Shown here: positions 1-10,000 of the stretch, one piece after another
Position numbering within the stretch: the first letter of the stretch is position 1
Layout of the letters: every line of letters begins with the position of its first letter
Origin: Methanobacteriota archaeon
GTDB taxonomy: Archaea; Thermoplasmatota; E2; DHVEG-1
Length of the DNA: 24,461 nucleotides
Assembly (NCBI GenBank): GCA_903930505.1
Contig: CAIYYQ010000404.1
Coordinates: forward strand, 1 to 24,461
Direction: 5' to 3'
Position numbers and translations under genes: made by a program
Notes under the pieces: model-generated
Databases searched by the model: none
What the model was told of the DNA's origin: nothing
Seen by the model: the letters and a program-made list of their open reading frames with translations, nothing else

Positions 1-402
1 ATTGCCTGGGTTCTTTATACTAATGGATCTGGTGGATGGAATCAAGTAGCTAATATGTTTTTCTGGTGGTTCATCATCCATGGGAGTCTATCTGCACTTG
101 GTACTATTATTGCACGAGGACACCCCCTTTCATGGTTAACTGCATTTGTCTCTGCGCCATTTACTTCACTTGAACCGTTTTTTGCACCAGGTTGGTTTGC
201 TGGTCTTGTTGAAGCAAAGTTTAGAACTCCGGTCGTTAAGGACTTCCAAGACTTAAGTAAAATTGAAAGTATTAAGGATTTTTTCAGAAACAAAGTCGTC
301 CGTCTTCTCATGGTTGTCGCCTTAGCAAATTTAGGGAGTATCGTAGCGACAGGCGTGTATTTTATTGCGCTTCCCTGGATTCTAAGCCTTGGGGTTGGAT
401 AA
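1..402 (+). CDS. TraB/PrgY-family membrane protein, C-terminal part (5' end outside window)
   Basis: The frame is open from base 1 and ends with TAA at 400-402, so only the last 133 residues are present and the start lies upstream. The stretch reads as the hydrophobic C-terminal half of archaeal TraB-domain proteins: a membrane segment, then HPLSWLTAFVSAPFTSLEP, a GWFAGLVEA segment, a cytosolic-looking VKDFQDLSKIESIKDF linker, and a last membrane segment around VVALANLGSIVATG. This order is typical of the archaeal pheromone-shutdown-like branch from memory of the family. The biochemical role of archaeal members is not established; the conserved TraB catalytic-like part would lie upstream and cannot be seen. 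The stop is 8 bases before the next possible start, so it probably shares a transcript with the metalloprotease that follows. Confidence 0.75.
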   Translation: MAWVLYTNGSGGWNQVANMFFWWFIIHGSLSALGTIIARGHPLSWLTAFVSAPFTSLEPFFAPGWFAGLVEAKFRTPVVKDFQDLSKIESIKDFFRNKVVRLLMVVALANLGSIVATGVYFIALPWILSLGVG

Positions 403-410
403 ATAAAAAG

Positions 411-1172
411 GTGCACAAAACATTCATAAGCCCTTTTTTTATAAGATGTGACGTGGCTGAACAGAACAAAATCCGTCAATCACTTCACGACATACCACCT
501 AGAGAATACATGTATTTTCCGAAGGGAACCCTTGAACTAGGTAAACCAGGGCAGTTCAGCAGAATGGAAATCAGCCATATCGTAATCGCAATGGTGGTCC
601 TCACCGTTGCGTTTGCGTTTCCTCTTTCGCAGAGCAGCCTTCTTTTAGGCATCTCCCCGGAGCGATTGTTGCCAGCGCTTCCTCTTTCGTTTCTTGCATT
701 GTGTACCGCGTTTCTCGTGCATGAGCTTTCTCATAAATTTATGGCACAGAGATATGGACTCTGGTCTGAGTTTCGAATGTCTCTTAGTGGACTTGTGTTG
801 TCTATTCTCCTTGCGGTGTCAACAGGTATTGTGTTTGCTGCACCAGGAGCTGTGATGTTCCGTGGGGAGATACGCAGGTTTGAAATGGGGCGGATTGCGG
901 TTGCAGGGGCTTTAGCAAATATTGTTATTGCAGGGATTGCTCTTCCCTTGTATCTTTTTGTGTTTGCAAATGCTGGATTTGCTGGGAAGCTTGTTGGATT
1001 TGTGTGTTTTGTAAATGCTCTGCTTGCGACATTTAATCTCATCCCTGTTGGTCAACTTGATGGAGCAAAGGTTCTTTCATGGAATGAGATAGTCTGGGGA
1101 CTACTATTTATTGTTGCGATTGTGATTACGATTCTGATTGTAAGTCGTCTGCCTTCTTTCTGGTTTGGGTAA
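411..1172 (+). CDS. Site-2-protease-like M50 membrane metalloprotease
   Basis: A polytopic membrane protein with the two hallmarks of intramembrane zinc proteases of family M50. The zinc motif HELSH is at residues 104-108 inside a hydrophobic helix. The second motif, NLIPVGQLDG at residues 209-218, supplies the third zinc ligand, Asp217. I count five or six hydrophobic segments; no PDZ domain is visible. Members cut transmembrane substrates such as anti-sigma factors or membrane-bound regulators; the substrate here is unknown. The start is uncertain. The listed GTG follows the TraB stop closely but has no clear Shine-Dalgarno. An in-frame ATG at 510 (protein beginning MYFPKG) would remove 33 residues unlike the rest of the protein and may be the true start. 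The gene probably belongs to the TraB transcript. Confidence 0.85.
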   Translation: MHKTFISPFFIRCDVAEQNKIRQSLHDIPPREYMYFPKGTLELGKPGQFSRMEISHIVIAMVVLTVAFAFPLSQSSLLLGISPERLLPALPLSFLALCTAFLVHELSHKFMAQRYGLWSEFRMSLSGLVLSILLAVSTGIVFAAPGAVMFRGEIRRFEMGRIAVAGALANIVIAGIALPLYLFVFANAGFAGKLVGFVCFVNALLATFNLIPVGQLDGAKVLSWNEIVWGLLFIVAIVITILIVSRLPSFWFG

Positions 1173-1197
1173 AAACATTGTTTTTACTGGGGGAGGC

Positions 1198-1210
1198 AAA
1201 CGTATATATT
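1198..1210 (+). promoter_or_regulatory. BRE/TATA-like promoter of the RNase H-fold gene
   Basis: The bases AAACGTATATATT form an A-rich BRE-like element joined to a TATA box. The box centre is about 29 bases before the ATG at 1235, the spacing expected for a leaderless or nearly leaderless archaeal transcript. No Shine-Dalgarno is seen before that ATG. The same AAACGT-plus-TATA pattern precedes purH, gcvT and the DUF763 gene. Confidence 0.6.
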
Positions 1211-1234
1211 CCCACTTGATGATATTTTACTGAG

Positions 1235-2011
1235 ATGAAAACACTCGGGGTTTATACCAAGGATTTCTCATTATACCATGATCTGTTAAAAGTGCTAAAA
1301 AGACGAAAAATTGCGTATGTTTCATTGTCTTCACCAAAAGATATCCCTCAGCGAATAGGAGTCGTTCTCACTGCACATGCTGAGTTTCATGATATAAAAC
1401 ATAAAGAAGCGGTGGCTGCAGATGCATACGACTCATTGGATCATGCGGTGGATGTCGCCCTCCGTCTTCTACTAGGCAAAGAGATGTACGCAAAGGTTTT
1501 TATTGGAATTGACCCAGGTGAATTCCCAGGGGTTGCAATAGTCGGAGATGATGTTCTTTTACATAAAACCCAAGTTGAATCACCAGAAAAAGTTGTTTCC
1601 TTAATCAAACGATACCTGCGAGAATACCCCTCGACAGAAACCATAATTCGAATTGGACACGGTGCACTTATTATCAGAAACCGGATCATCAACTCCCTTA
1701 TTCCGCTTCATATACCAATCGAGATCGTCGACGAAACAAAAACAACACCATCCAAACAAATAAGTCGATGTGAAAAAGACAGCGAGGCAGCAGCAGCAAT
1801 CGCTCTACGTTCCGGAGGGAAGGTTCAGATGAAACTCCCGCTTAAACCTACAAGAGGTGCGATTAAAGACATCCAGCGACACAGCAGGCAGTTCACCGAT
1901 GGAATATTTACAATATCTGAGAAAACCGCAGAGGATGTATTAAAAGGTGTCCTGAGTTTGAAAGAAGCAGTGGAAAAGAAGAAAAAACCTTCGAAACCCA
2001 AACGTTTATGA
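1235..2011 (+). CDS. RuvC/YqgF-like RNase H-fold protein, unknown function
   Basis: I do not recognise a named gene. The 258-residue protein has an N-terminal part of about 85 residues containing a VVLTAHAEF segment, then an RNase H-like core. The strand VFIGIDPGEFPGVAIVGDD carries a likely catalytic Asp93; the segment IEIVDETKTT has Asp166 and Glu167; the helix KDSEAAAAIALRSG has Asp182 and Glu184. This order of acids, including a DE(x)TT-like element and a final D-x-x-AAA helix, resembles Holliday-junction-resolvase-type folds (RuvC, YqgF). The C-terminus is a basic tail rich in Lys that could bind nucleic acid. The gene has its own promoter and lies 31 bases before purH with no obvious functional link. 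The fold assignment rests on motif pattern only; a noncatalytic relative is possible. Confidence 0.6.
   Translation: MKTLGVYTKDFSLYHDLLKVLKRRKIAYVSLSSPKDIPQRIGVVLTAHAEFHDIKHKEAVAADAYDSLDHAVDVALRLLLGKEMYAKVFIGIDPGEFPGVAIVGDDVLLHKTQVESPEKVVSLIKRYLREYPSTETIIRIGHGALIIRNRIINSLIPLHIPIEIVDETKTTPSKQISRCEKDSEAAAAIALRSGGKVQMKLPLKPTRGAIKDIQRHSRQFTDGIFTISEKTAEDVLKGVLSLKEAVEKKKKPSKPKRL
2000..2010 (+). promoter_or_regulatory. BRE/TATA-like promoter of purH
   Basis: AAACGTTTATG overlaps the stop codon of the preceding gene and lies 40 bases (measured from its C) before the purH ATG. It matches the motif seen before three other genes in the window. A weaker alternative, GTATTTATG, lies at about 2017-2025. 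Initiation from the first box would leave a leader of roughly 10 bases. Confidence 0.45.
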
Positions 2012-2042
2012 GCCCGGTATTTATGTTCGTTGGGTAAGAGTA

Positions 2043-3593
2043 ATGGAATTGAAACGTGCGCTAATCAGTGTTTCTGATAAGACAGGCCTTGTTGAATTAG
2101 CAACCGTGTTTTCTGAAGAAGGTATTGAGATTATCTCCACAGGCGGCACTGCATCTGTTCTACAAAAAGCAGGGATATCATTTCGAGAAATCTCTGAAGT
2201 AACTGGTTTTCCTGAGATGCTTGACGGCCGGGTGAAAACCCTTCATCCAATTGTTCATGCAGGGATTCTTGCAGAGCGAAAGAAAAAAGACCATATGGCT
2301 ACATTACAAAAACACAGGATACAACCTGTTGATATCGTGGTGTGTAATCTGTATCCTTTTGAGCAGACCATTAAAAAACCAGATGTTAAAATCGAAGAAA
2401 CCATTGAGAATATTGATATCGGCGGGCCGACTCTGATACGTGCGGCAGCAAAAAACCATCAGGATGTCATCGTTGTTACCAATCCGCAGCAGTACCCTGA
2501 GATTATCGACGGCATTACATCAAAGAAAGGATTTACTGAAGAACAACGTAGAAGATTAGCTCTTGAAGCATATACACATACTGCGCAGTACGACAGCATT
2601 ATTTCCCAGTATCTTCGCAGCAAATGGACCACGGAAATATTACCAGAGAACCCGTCGTTTACCATGCGGAAAATCCAGGAGATGCGCTACGGGGAAAACC
2701 CTCATCAGAAAGGCGCATTCTACCGGATGCTCCCAGAGGTTACGGAACCATGTATAACTACTTCAAAACAGCTTCAGGGAAAGGAACTATCATTTAACAA
2801 CATCCTTGATGGAAACTGTGCGATTGAATGTATAAAAGAGTTTTCTGAACCAACATGTGTGATCATTAAACATGCGACACCGTGTGGGATTGCAAGTGCA
2901 AAAACAATGCTGCAGGCATGGAAGGATGCCTATGCCACTGATGTCCTTTCTCCGTTTGGCGGTATCGTCGCATTTAACCGAGAAGTAGATAAGGATATTG
3001 CTGAGGAACTTGCTCCTTATTTTCTCGAAGTGATTATTGCGCCTAACTTTAGTAAAGATGCTCTCTCTGTATTCGGGAAAAAGAAAAACCTCAGACTGCT
3101 TGAATGCACAGGCCTTGGCAAGAACATTGAATGCAAAGGTCTTGACATCCGCAGTGTGGTCGGCGGTTTTCTTATTCAAGAACGAGACGTATGGTTTTCA
3201 CCTAAAGAAAACTGGAAGGTTGTTACCACAAAAAAACCATCCCCCGAAGATCTTTCTTCGATGGAGTTTGCAGTGTGCTGTGTAAAACACGTGAAATCAA
3301 ACTCAGTGCTTTTTGTGAAAGGAACACAGACTGTTGCCATCGGTGGCGGACAAACATCAAGGGTTGATGCAGCATGGATTGCAACCCACAAAGGAAAAGA
3401 CAACATCAAAGGATCGATCATGGCAAGCGATGCGTTTTTTCCGTTCCGAGATGGAATTGATGTCGCAGCACAAGCAGGAGTAAAAGCAATCATTCAACCC
3501 GGCGGAAGCATCCGCGATGAAGAAGTAATCCGGGCAGCAAACGAACATGGGATTTCGATGGTTTTTTCCGGGCAGCGATACTTTAGACATTGA
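2043..3593 (+). CDS. purH: Bifunctional AICAR transformylase / IMP cyclohydrolase
   Basis: PurH performs the last two steps of purine synthesis: formylation of AICAR with 10-formyl-tetrahydrofolate, then ring closure to IMP in the cytosol. The N-terminal MGS-like cyclohydrolase domain (about residues 1-145) begins RALISVSDKTGL and contains STGGT and the DGRVKTLHP segment. The AICAR transformylase domain follows, with RYGENPHQ, the KHATPCG motif whose Lys276-His277 pair is the catalytic pair of the family, GGGQTSRVDA, and the terminal DAFFPFRDGID segment. The length of 516 residues fits full-length bacterial PurH. Many archaea use PurP/PurO instead, so a bacterial-type PurH implies a folate- or formyl-pterin-dependent route here. 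It starts shortly after the RNase H-fold gene but has its own promoter-like box. Confidence 0.97.
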   Translation: MELKRALISVSDKTGLVELATVFSEEGIEIISTGGTASVLQKAGISFREISEVTGFPEMLDGRVKTLHPIVHAGILAERKKKDHMATLQKHRIQPVDIVVCNLYPFEQTIKKPDVKIEETIENIDIGGPTLIRAAAKNHQDVIVVTNPQQYPEIIDGITSKKGFTEEQRRRLALEAYTHTAQYDSIISQYLRSKWTTEILPENPSFTMRKIQEMRYGENPHQKGAFYRMLPEVTEPCITTSKQLQGKELSFNNILDGNCAIECIKEFSEPTCVIIKHATPCGIASAKTMLQAWKDAYATDVLSPFGGIVAFNREVDKDIAEELAPYFLEVIIAPNFSKDALSVFGKKKNLRLLECTGLGKNIECKGLDIRSVVGGFLIQERDVWFSPKENWKVVTTKKPSPEDLSSMEFAVCCVKHVKSNSVLFVKGTQTVAIGGGQTSRVDAAWIATHKGKDNIKGSIMASDAFFPFRDGIDVAAQAGVKAIIQPGGSIRDEEVIRAANEHGISMVFSGQRYFRH

Positions 3594-3609
3594 TATACCT
3601 CTAATTTTC

Positions 3610-3650
3610 GAGAACGTGTTCTCACCGGTTTGTTTTTGTAAATTTTTTTT
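3610..3650 (+). terminator. Probable purH terminator: short hairpin and T-runs
   Basis: GAGAACGTGTTCTC (3610-3623) is an inverted repeat with 6-base arms. It is followed by TTTGTTTTTG and then by a run of eight T ending at 3650. Archaeal termination depends chiefly on T-runs, so the T tracts carry the weight. The palindrome could instead be a protein-binding site. Confidence 0.45.
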
Positions 3651-3700
3651 ACACGTAAAAAGAATTACATTGGTGTGTTGATTAGTTGTTTACAGGTAAA
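3646..3700 (+). promoter_or_regulatory. Two TTTACNNGTAAA palindromes, possible operator pair
   Basis: The first palindrome, TTTTTACACGTAAAAA (3646-3661), has 7-base arms and a 2-base centre. The second, TTTACAGGTAAA (3689-3700), has 5-base arms and a 2-base centre. Their centres are 41 bases apart, close to four helical turns, which would place both on one face of the DNA. They lie about 150-190 bases upstream of the RHS gene's TATA-like boxes. Function is inferred only from symmetry and spacing. Confidence 0.35.
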
Positions 3701-3841
3701 AATATTATCTCAGGTTTGAGAACTCTTTTTTTTCCTCTATGTAACTATAGAATGGATCAGTAATAATATCTTATTTTGAATGACGGGGGATCTTTGTGTT
3801 TTTTTCTGCTTTATAAGTATTTCTCTTAAAATTTCGACATA

Positions 3842-3869
3842 TTTATATAGCAGCAGTGATAAATATATA
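3842..3869 (+). promoter_or_regulatory. TATA-like boxes, probable RHS gene promoter
   Basis: TTTATATA (3842-3849) and AAATATATA (3861-3869) are the best TATA-like elements before the giant gene. With usual archaeal spacing they would start transcription near 3870 or 3890, leaving an untranslated leader of about 140-160 bases. That is long compared with the nearly leaderless genes elsewhere in the window. Neither box carries the AAACG element seen at the housekeeping promoters. Confidence 0.45.
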
Positions 3870-3953
3870 CACGCGCATGAAATTGCCACGCACGCAATGA
3901 AGGGGGCAAGGCTGTCAAGACGGAAATAAAACATATATGAAACAGGGGGAAAA

Positions 3954-4016
3954 ATGAGGAACAAGATTGAACAAGATAAATATTTGTTTGGATGGTGCTC
4001 AAACAACAAAAAATAA
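3954..4016 (+). CDS. Possible 20-residue leader ORF upstream of the RHS gene
   Basis: An ATG at 3954 preceded by GGGGG and four A (a passable ribosome binding site) opens a 20-codon frame beginning MRNKIEQDKY and ending in TAA at 4014-4016, 12 bases before the RHS start. The peptide is polar and basic with one Trp and one Cys; no membrane or signal character is seen. An even shorter overlapping frame (MKQGEK) starts upstream in the same leader. It may be a translated upstream ORF influencing the large gene, or chance. There is no homology evidence. Confidence 0.25.
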   Translation: MRNKIEQDKYLFGWCSNNKK

Positions 4017-4028
4017 GATACGGAGTGA

Positions 4029-7000
4029 ATGATGATGAATGCCATATCAAAAAGAAGTAAAACAATGATCGGTTGTCTGTTTGCGATCGCTATTCTTCTG
4101 GTAACAACAATACCGCAGACTGTGATTGTAAACGCGTGTAATTATCTCTCTGAAAAATCTGCAGAGAACAATGAAAAACAGGATACTCATTCTCAAGATA
4201 AAGAAATCGCTGTTCCTCTTATTCCTCAAAATGACGTGATGAAAGAAAATACTCCTGTGGATACCTCAAATGTGGTATCAAATGAGAAGCTTGTTGAATC
4301 GATAAAAGCAAAATATTTACAAAAAAACATTGGAAATGCCGGGTCGTTAACTCAGATTTCCCCCGGTCTCTCTAAGAATGTGTTAGTAAATCAAGTTGAA
4401 GAAATACCTAAAATGATTGAATCAGGAGGTAGTTCGACTGGATATGTTGATCTTGATGTTGATTCTGATAATGATCAAGGGATATCGTTTCCTACACGGA
4501 ACGCGACAGAAGATGCAATGGAAAATAACCCTTCTCCTTATCCTGGAAAATACATCATCCTCAACGATGACGACGATAACAAGGATCGGATGATCGATCT
4601 AAATGATAAGGGTCCTACGAAGAATGAAAATGAACTTGTCCCATTGGTTCTGGAAATTAATGTATCAAATAAACATAATGGCGATATTATTAATTTTGAG
4701 TTTGATGGCATTACTACAGATAATTTCCGTATTTGGAAAAATAAAACAAGAGGTAATTGGTCGAGCGATGGTTCAGGAGATAATATTGTTCAATACGTTC
4801 AACCCGGTCAAGAAAAAATCTATCAATATACTATTTTGCGTCTCGGCGACGTCAACAACGACAGCGTAGTAAGCTTTGCAGACATTGACCCGTTTGTCGC
4901 AGCAATTGGAATAAACGAAACAAACGAACTACGATTACAATTCCAAGCGAAACACCCCACCTGGTCTTGGCGTGCTGCAGACATCAACCAGGATGGTTCA
5001 GTCACCTTCGCAGATATTGACCCGTTCGTCGCGCATATAGGGAATAATGCACCGGTTGCTCTGGTTTTATGGATTGAAGGAATAAAACCATCTGATTATT
5101 ATACAATTACTGTTCGAGCAGATCTTAACAATAACGGTGATTTTGATGATGATGGTCCTAATTCCATAGATTCAGTAAAGATTACAGTCGCAGGTAGCTG
5201 CTCAGAAGGAGGGATATTTGGCGTCCCAAAGGGATATAATGGTAATGATCCTCAGTTTATGTCTCGTGGATGGTTCCTGGAAAGTAATTTGCTGTATTGT
5301 GGGAGAAGTTGGTATCCTGGCGGTGCAGGTTTTCCTCTTCAAATATCGTTACTTACTGGTTTCGGCCCAGGTGATTTCCCACCAACAAAAACCGACCCGC
5401 AACAAAGTACAGCACCATTGGTATCAAAAGAAACAGGGTATTTTGGGCGTCCCAATCCACCGATCGAACGTCCAACACACAATGATATTATCGATATGAT
5501 TACCGGCACGCCGCTTCTCCAAGAGACTGACTTTGAGCTTCCCTTTGGTGGCGCGGTTTTCCGTCATACGAGAACCTATTCAGAAAATATTGTTGATTCT
5601 TTAAAAAATCGTTATGGAACTGAAGCGATTTATGAACAAGACTCATGTGCAGGTGAAGATACGTTTTGGGATTGGAACGGAAAATACTGGATGATGAGTG
5701 AAAACCCAATTCTCCTCATCGATGCAACCTACAAAGATCTTGTGACACCGGCAGAAGCCGCAGCAGGAATAAAACGATGTTATTTCATCCCTGATGCACA
5801 TCATGCAATTCCATTTACACTCGATCCAAACATACGCGATGAAAATAACAATCCTGTTTATACAGCTCCGGATTGGTTCGATGCAATCATGACGTATTCT
5901 GGTGGAATATGGGATGATAATAAGACGGAATGGAAGGATTGGGCTGTTCATCCCACGGAGTACTATATCTGGTTAAATCACAATTCGATTAAATATACCT
6001 TTAAACCACAATATGAGGACGTATGGTTTGATCGAGATACAAATCCAAATCATAGTTATCCATATAGTTGGATTGATGCTCACGTGCCTCCTCCCGATTA
6101 CTCTTTTATATATCCCCCACCTGCACCGTATTCTACTTGGGATAGCGGCTATGGGGTCCCTTTTTATGGGTTAGTAACGAATATTTCCGACCAACATGGC
6201 AACCGGATGCAGTACGACTATTGTACTGTGCATCAATATCCATCTCCCCAGGATACTAATCCAAACGATGATTTCATTGAATGCCTTCAAAATACGAATG
6301 AAAAAGGACAGATCAAAGACATTAAACTTATCGATGGAAATGGAACCGTTGTTTGGACAATTCTATATTCCTACCGTGCTTTTGCCACGGGTGACAGAGA
6401 TTTCTATCCCGGCCCATCATGGCCTGATTCTCCTGGGAACAACGAGGCGTTCCTCGTCCATAAATTACATTCTATTCATGTTTACAATGGTAACATTCCT
6501 GCTAACGTGTTAAATGACTTTGTTTCAACTATTGGGTACTTTGGAAATTTCTCTGATCTAACCTCTTTCGATGCTTATGATCAAATCGAGAACCCATCAA
6601 TATCTACTGTGGAATCAAGAGCAGGGAATCATTGGGTTATTCGAGTGAATTATACCTATGAGGAAGCCCAACCATATTATTCATATCAAAATCCATGGTG
6701 CTATGACGGACCTACTAATTGGTATTCCGCTGCGGATCCAAACTCTCAATATTATAAATATTACATAAATTGTACGACTACTACTCCTTCATCCAAGGAT
6801 GTTATGGGATGTAATTTGTTAAAGACTACGATATCAAAAAAGACGCATGATAATCTTGCAAACGAGATTATCCAAACATCCCATACTATTTATCGATATG
6901 ATAATACACTTGGCCCAAGTGCTCATTTAACATTTTATGATGATACACATGGGTTGAAAGCAGTATTTTACGATTCTACTATTCAAAAAATCGTTGAAGA

Positions 7001-10000
7001 ATATAAACAGCGCCATCCGGGTGTTTCTGTAAATGAAAATATTCTATTCACACTCTCTGATAATTGTATTCTTATCCCCGATGATCCTTCAACTTCATTT
7101 GACGAATCGCAAACGCTTCTTCAGGCCTCTGATGTTTATATGACGACTGATGTTCGTTTTCCAGGTAATAGCTGGAGTGACCCTTTAGATTCTCCATATA
7201 CTGATCTTGTGAATTTCATTGGTACTGACCCAGCAAAAACTTCTAGTTCTGCATATGAAAAAACAAGTATGGTTGATCATCGTGCTGGTAGAAATGACGG
7301 GGGAACTTTTTACTATTATAACTTCAAAATATATCCACGTCCATTGTATGTCTATGAACCTCAATTCGGTAATGCTGTAGTAGATATTGTTTCAAGATAT
7401 CAATGGTTGAGTGAAGTCCATTATCCCTATCGTTATATGGTTCAATTAAATATAAATTTACCATATCATCCCGACACGATTGGTCCTACTGAAAATACTG
7501 GTTTACCTTTTGATCAACCGTTCCGTATCATGGTGATCGACGAGGTTGATACGACATCAGGTATCACATATGATGCTGCGTTGCAGACAGGGATTAAAAC
7601 ACGTCGCGTCGTCAGGATGAACCCGACCGGTTTTGTCCTGGAGGATGAAACATGGACGTATAACGGCACTGGCGCGCAAATGACGAGTCATATGGGATAT
7701 TCAGAGCACAGACTCTACAACGACAAAGGGCAACTTCTTCAACTTCGCAGTGCAGGTTGGGCAACCGATGAAAATCTTATGTGGAATGGCCCGGACTGGA
7801 AACTTACCCATGGATTTGTATGTAATTATACATATTATGATGATTATTTTAAAACAGTGATGGTGTGGGGTAAGTTTGGATTAGAACCGAAAATAATCCG
7901 AGTCCCTGGAAAGTTAAAATCAGAAGGAGTTCAATCAGGAGACGGCTCAGAGCAACCAGTGTATGTGCAGAAACTCTATGACCGAGATGTGAACAATCAA
8001 GAATATGTAAACAGAACAATACAATTCCCAACGCCGGTTCTTTGTTCGTCAGATCTGTTTTTAGCAAACGGGCGTATCAATATATCAAAAGTAAAGGAGC
8101 TTGGTGGAGAAATCACTGAGGAACAAATTACGTTTAGAGATAATGATTCTGATAAAGGTATTCTCAGTCAAACAGAGATCAAACCGCCAACGCCTCTCTC
8201 CGCTGATAACAACGACCTGTATTTTGGAGTGGATAAGATCCAGAATGATAACAATGGAAATATGATTTTACATGGATATGGTAGCCTTAAAAATATTAGT
8301 ATTCCTGGAACCGGTGTTCTCGATCAGTTCTTTGTTGATTATAATCAGTATGATATATACGGGCAGCCAATCTTGCAAGTCCAGGATGCAAACCCGAGTA
8401 ACTATCCTGATTTTCCTGTAGGTTGGGTGAGGGTACCTGCGAATGGTGCTTTGGATCTAACAACGCGATATGAGTATGATCTTGTCTATGGTCTTAAAAG
8501 GGTGATATATCCAACAGGTTTAGAGACATGGATTGTATATAATCAACCATCCTCTTATATTTTAGAACGATGGACATATAATAATGTCGACTTGAATAAG
8601 GCTAAGGTTGGATCTCCTGTTCAAATCAATATTTATATCAACGGGACCTTGAATTGTACGAAGCTTGTTCATCTGAATATACCTGGTGGATGGAGCTCTC
8701 CTACAGGTGATGAACCGTATGAGATCTTATCGATATCCGTGCCAGGATACGATACCAATGGACGGGTTACTGATGTGAAAACACAGGGAAAGAATGGGGA
8801 GACAGTATCTTCTAAAGTCTCATATCATGCGACTGGCCAGGTTGCTCGTGAGCAAACACCTGATGGAACGATTAAGCGGTATACCTATACGATGCGTGGG
8901 TATCTGGAACGAACCTATCAGGGGATGAATGATATTCATCCGTTCTGGGGCACGGCATGTCCACCGGTATTTGATTGTGGGTATTGTCAGGGGAATCCAT
9001 TGATATGCACCTATCCAGATACGATGACTCTTATCGAGAAACGATATTACGGAAATAAGACAACAGACGCCGGAAAACTCATTACGGTTCGGACGTATAC
9101 AGATAAACCGTTGAACCAGTATTTCGAAGTTGACAGCAGCGGTAATCCTGTTCCTGCGCCGAATAATGAAGACGAAATCGGGTCGGTGACGAATTATTCA
9201 TATGATTGGCGGATGCGACAGGTTTCTACCCAGTATAAAAATGAAACCGGTGTTCCATTAAAGTATGAGGTTGTCTGGTTGGATAATCTCGGTCGGAAAA
9301 TCCTTGAGGCAGAGTATGGTCCTGAGATGAACATCCCTGTGCAGATACAGCCGTGGAATCTGTCTCCGGGGTGGAATCTCACCATGCAAAATATTACTGA
9401 TATTCTCTCAGTTTCATTAAATCAAAAGCCGTTGTCATTGACCCAGACGATATATAACGCCCGTGGCCAAACTGAGGAGACACGTCGGTATAACGTAAGC
9501 GATTCCAGTGGTTTGTCGTATCTCTCTGATCAAACATTCTATGATAATAATGGGAAGACGGTTGAACAGCGTTCCTCCAATGGTGCGGTAACGAAAACCA
9601 TATATGATTCCAAGGGACGGCAGATCAGCAGTAGTTCCTGGGTGAATGTAAGCAGTGGCTGGACAGAGATCACGAGAACGAATATGACGTATAATAGTCG
9701 TGATCAAGTGATTAAAACCGTCAGTTGGGAACGCAAACACAATGCTCTAGTTTCCGATCGTGTTCTCACCGTTAGTAACAGTGTAAAAACCTATAGTTAC
9801 ACCTGGTATGATACAGCCGGGAAGGTCAGCTGTTCCGCGGAATATGGGACAAACAACGCACAAGGGTATATCACTGGTAATGATCCGTATCCTGATTGCC
9901 CTGAGGGGAATTATCCTCTAGATCCTCCTCAAGTTTTTCCTGCTGGTGTGTTGGTTACTCGCCATGGATACAACAATGCTAGTGTGGAGAATGCAACGTA

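Larger units (their letters stand above)
3594..4028 (+). other. Intergenic leader region before the RHS gene
   Basis: These 435 bases hold no gene longer than the 20-codon leader ORF listed separately. In order they contain a small inverted repeat and T-runs that probably end the purH transcript (3610-3650), two palindromes of form TTTACNNGTAAA (3646-3661 and 3689-3700), a GAGAACTC followed by eight T (3718-3733), two TATA-like boxes (3842-3849 and 3861-3869), and about 140-160 bases of likely untranslated leader. The stretch is visibly AT-rich. The RHS start at 4029-4037 (ATGATGATG) is preceded by GGAGTGA at 4022-4028. Confidence 0.6.

Noticed and set aside
731..1042. Minus-strand frame opposite the M50 protease gene
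   Set aside because: It is a shadow of a strong membrane-protein coding frame and has no recognisable motif.
3870..4028. Riboswitch in the RHS leader
   Set aside because: No match to any riboswitch core I know; only weak short pairings are visible.
3737..4065. Two minus-strand hydrophobic open frames in the purH-RHS gap
   Set aside because: They are the reverse of AT-rich leader DNA (Phe/Tyr/Ile-rich composition), overlap each other in different frames, and one runs over the RHS start; no ribosome binding site or promoter was found.
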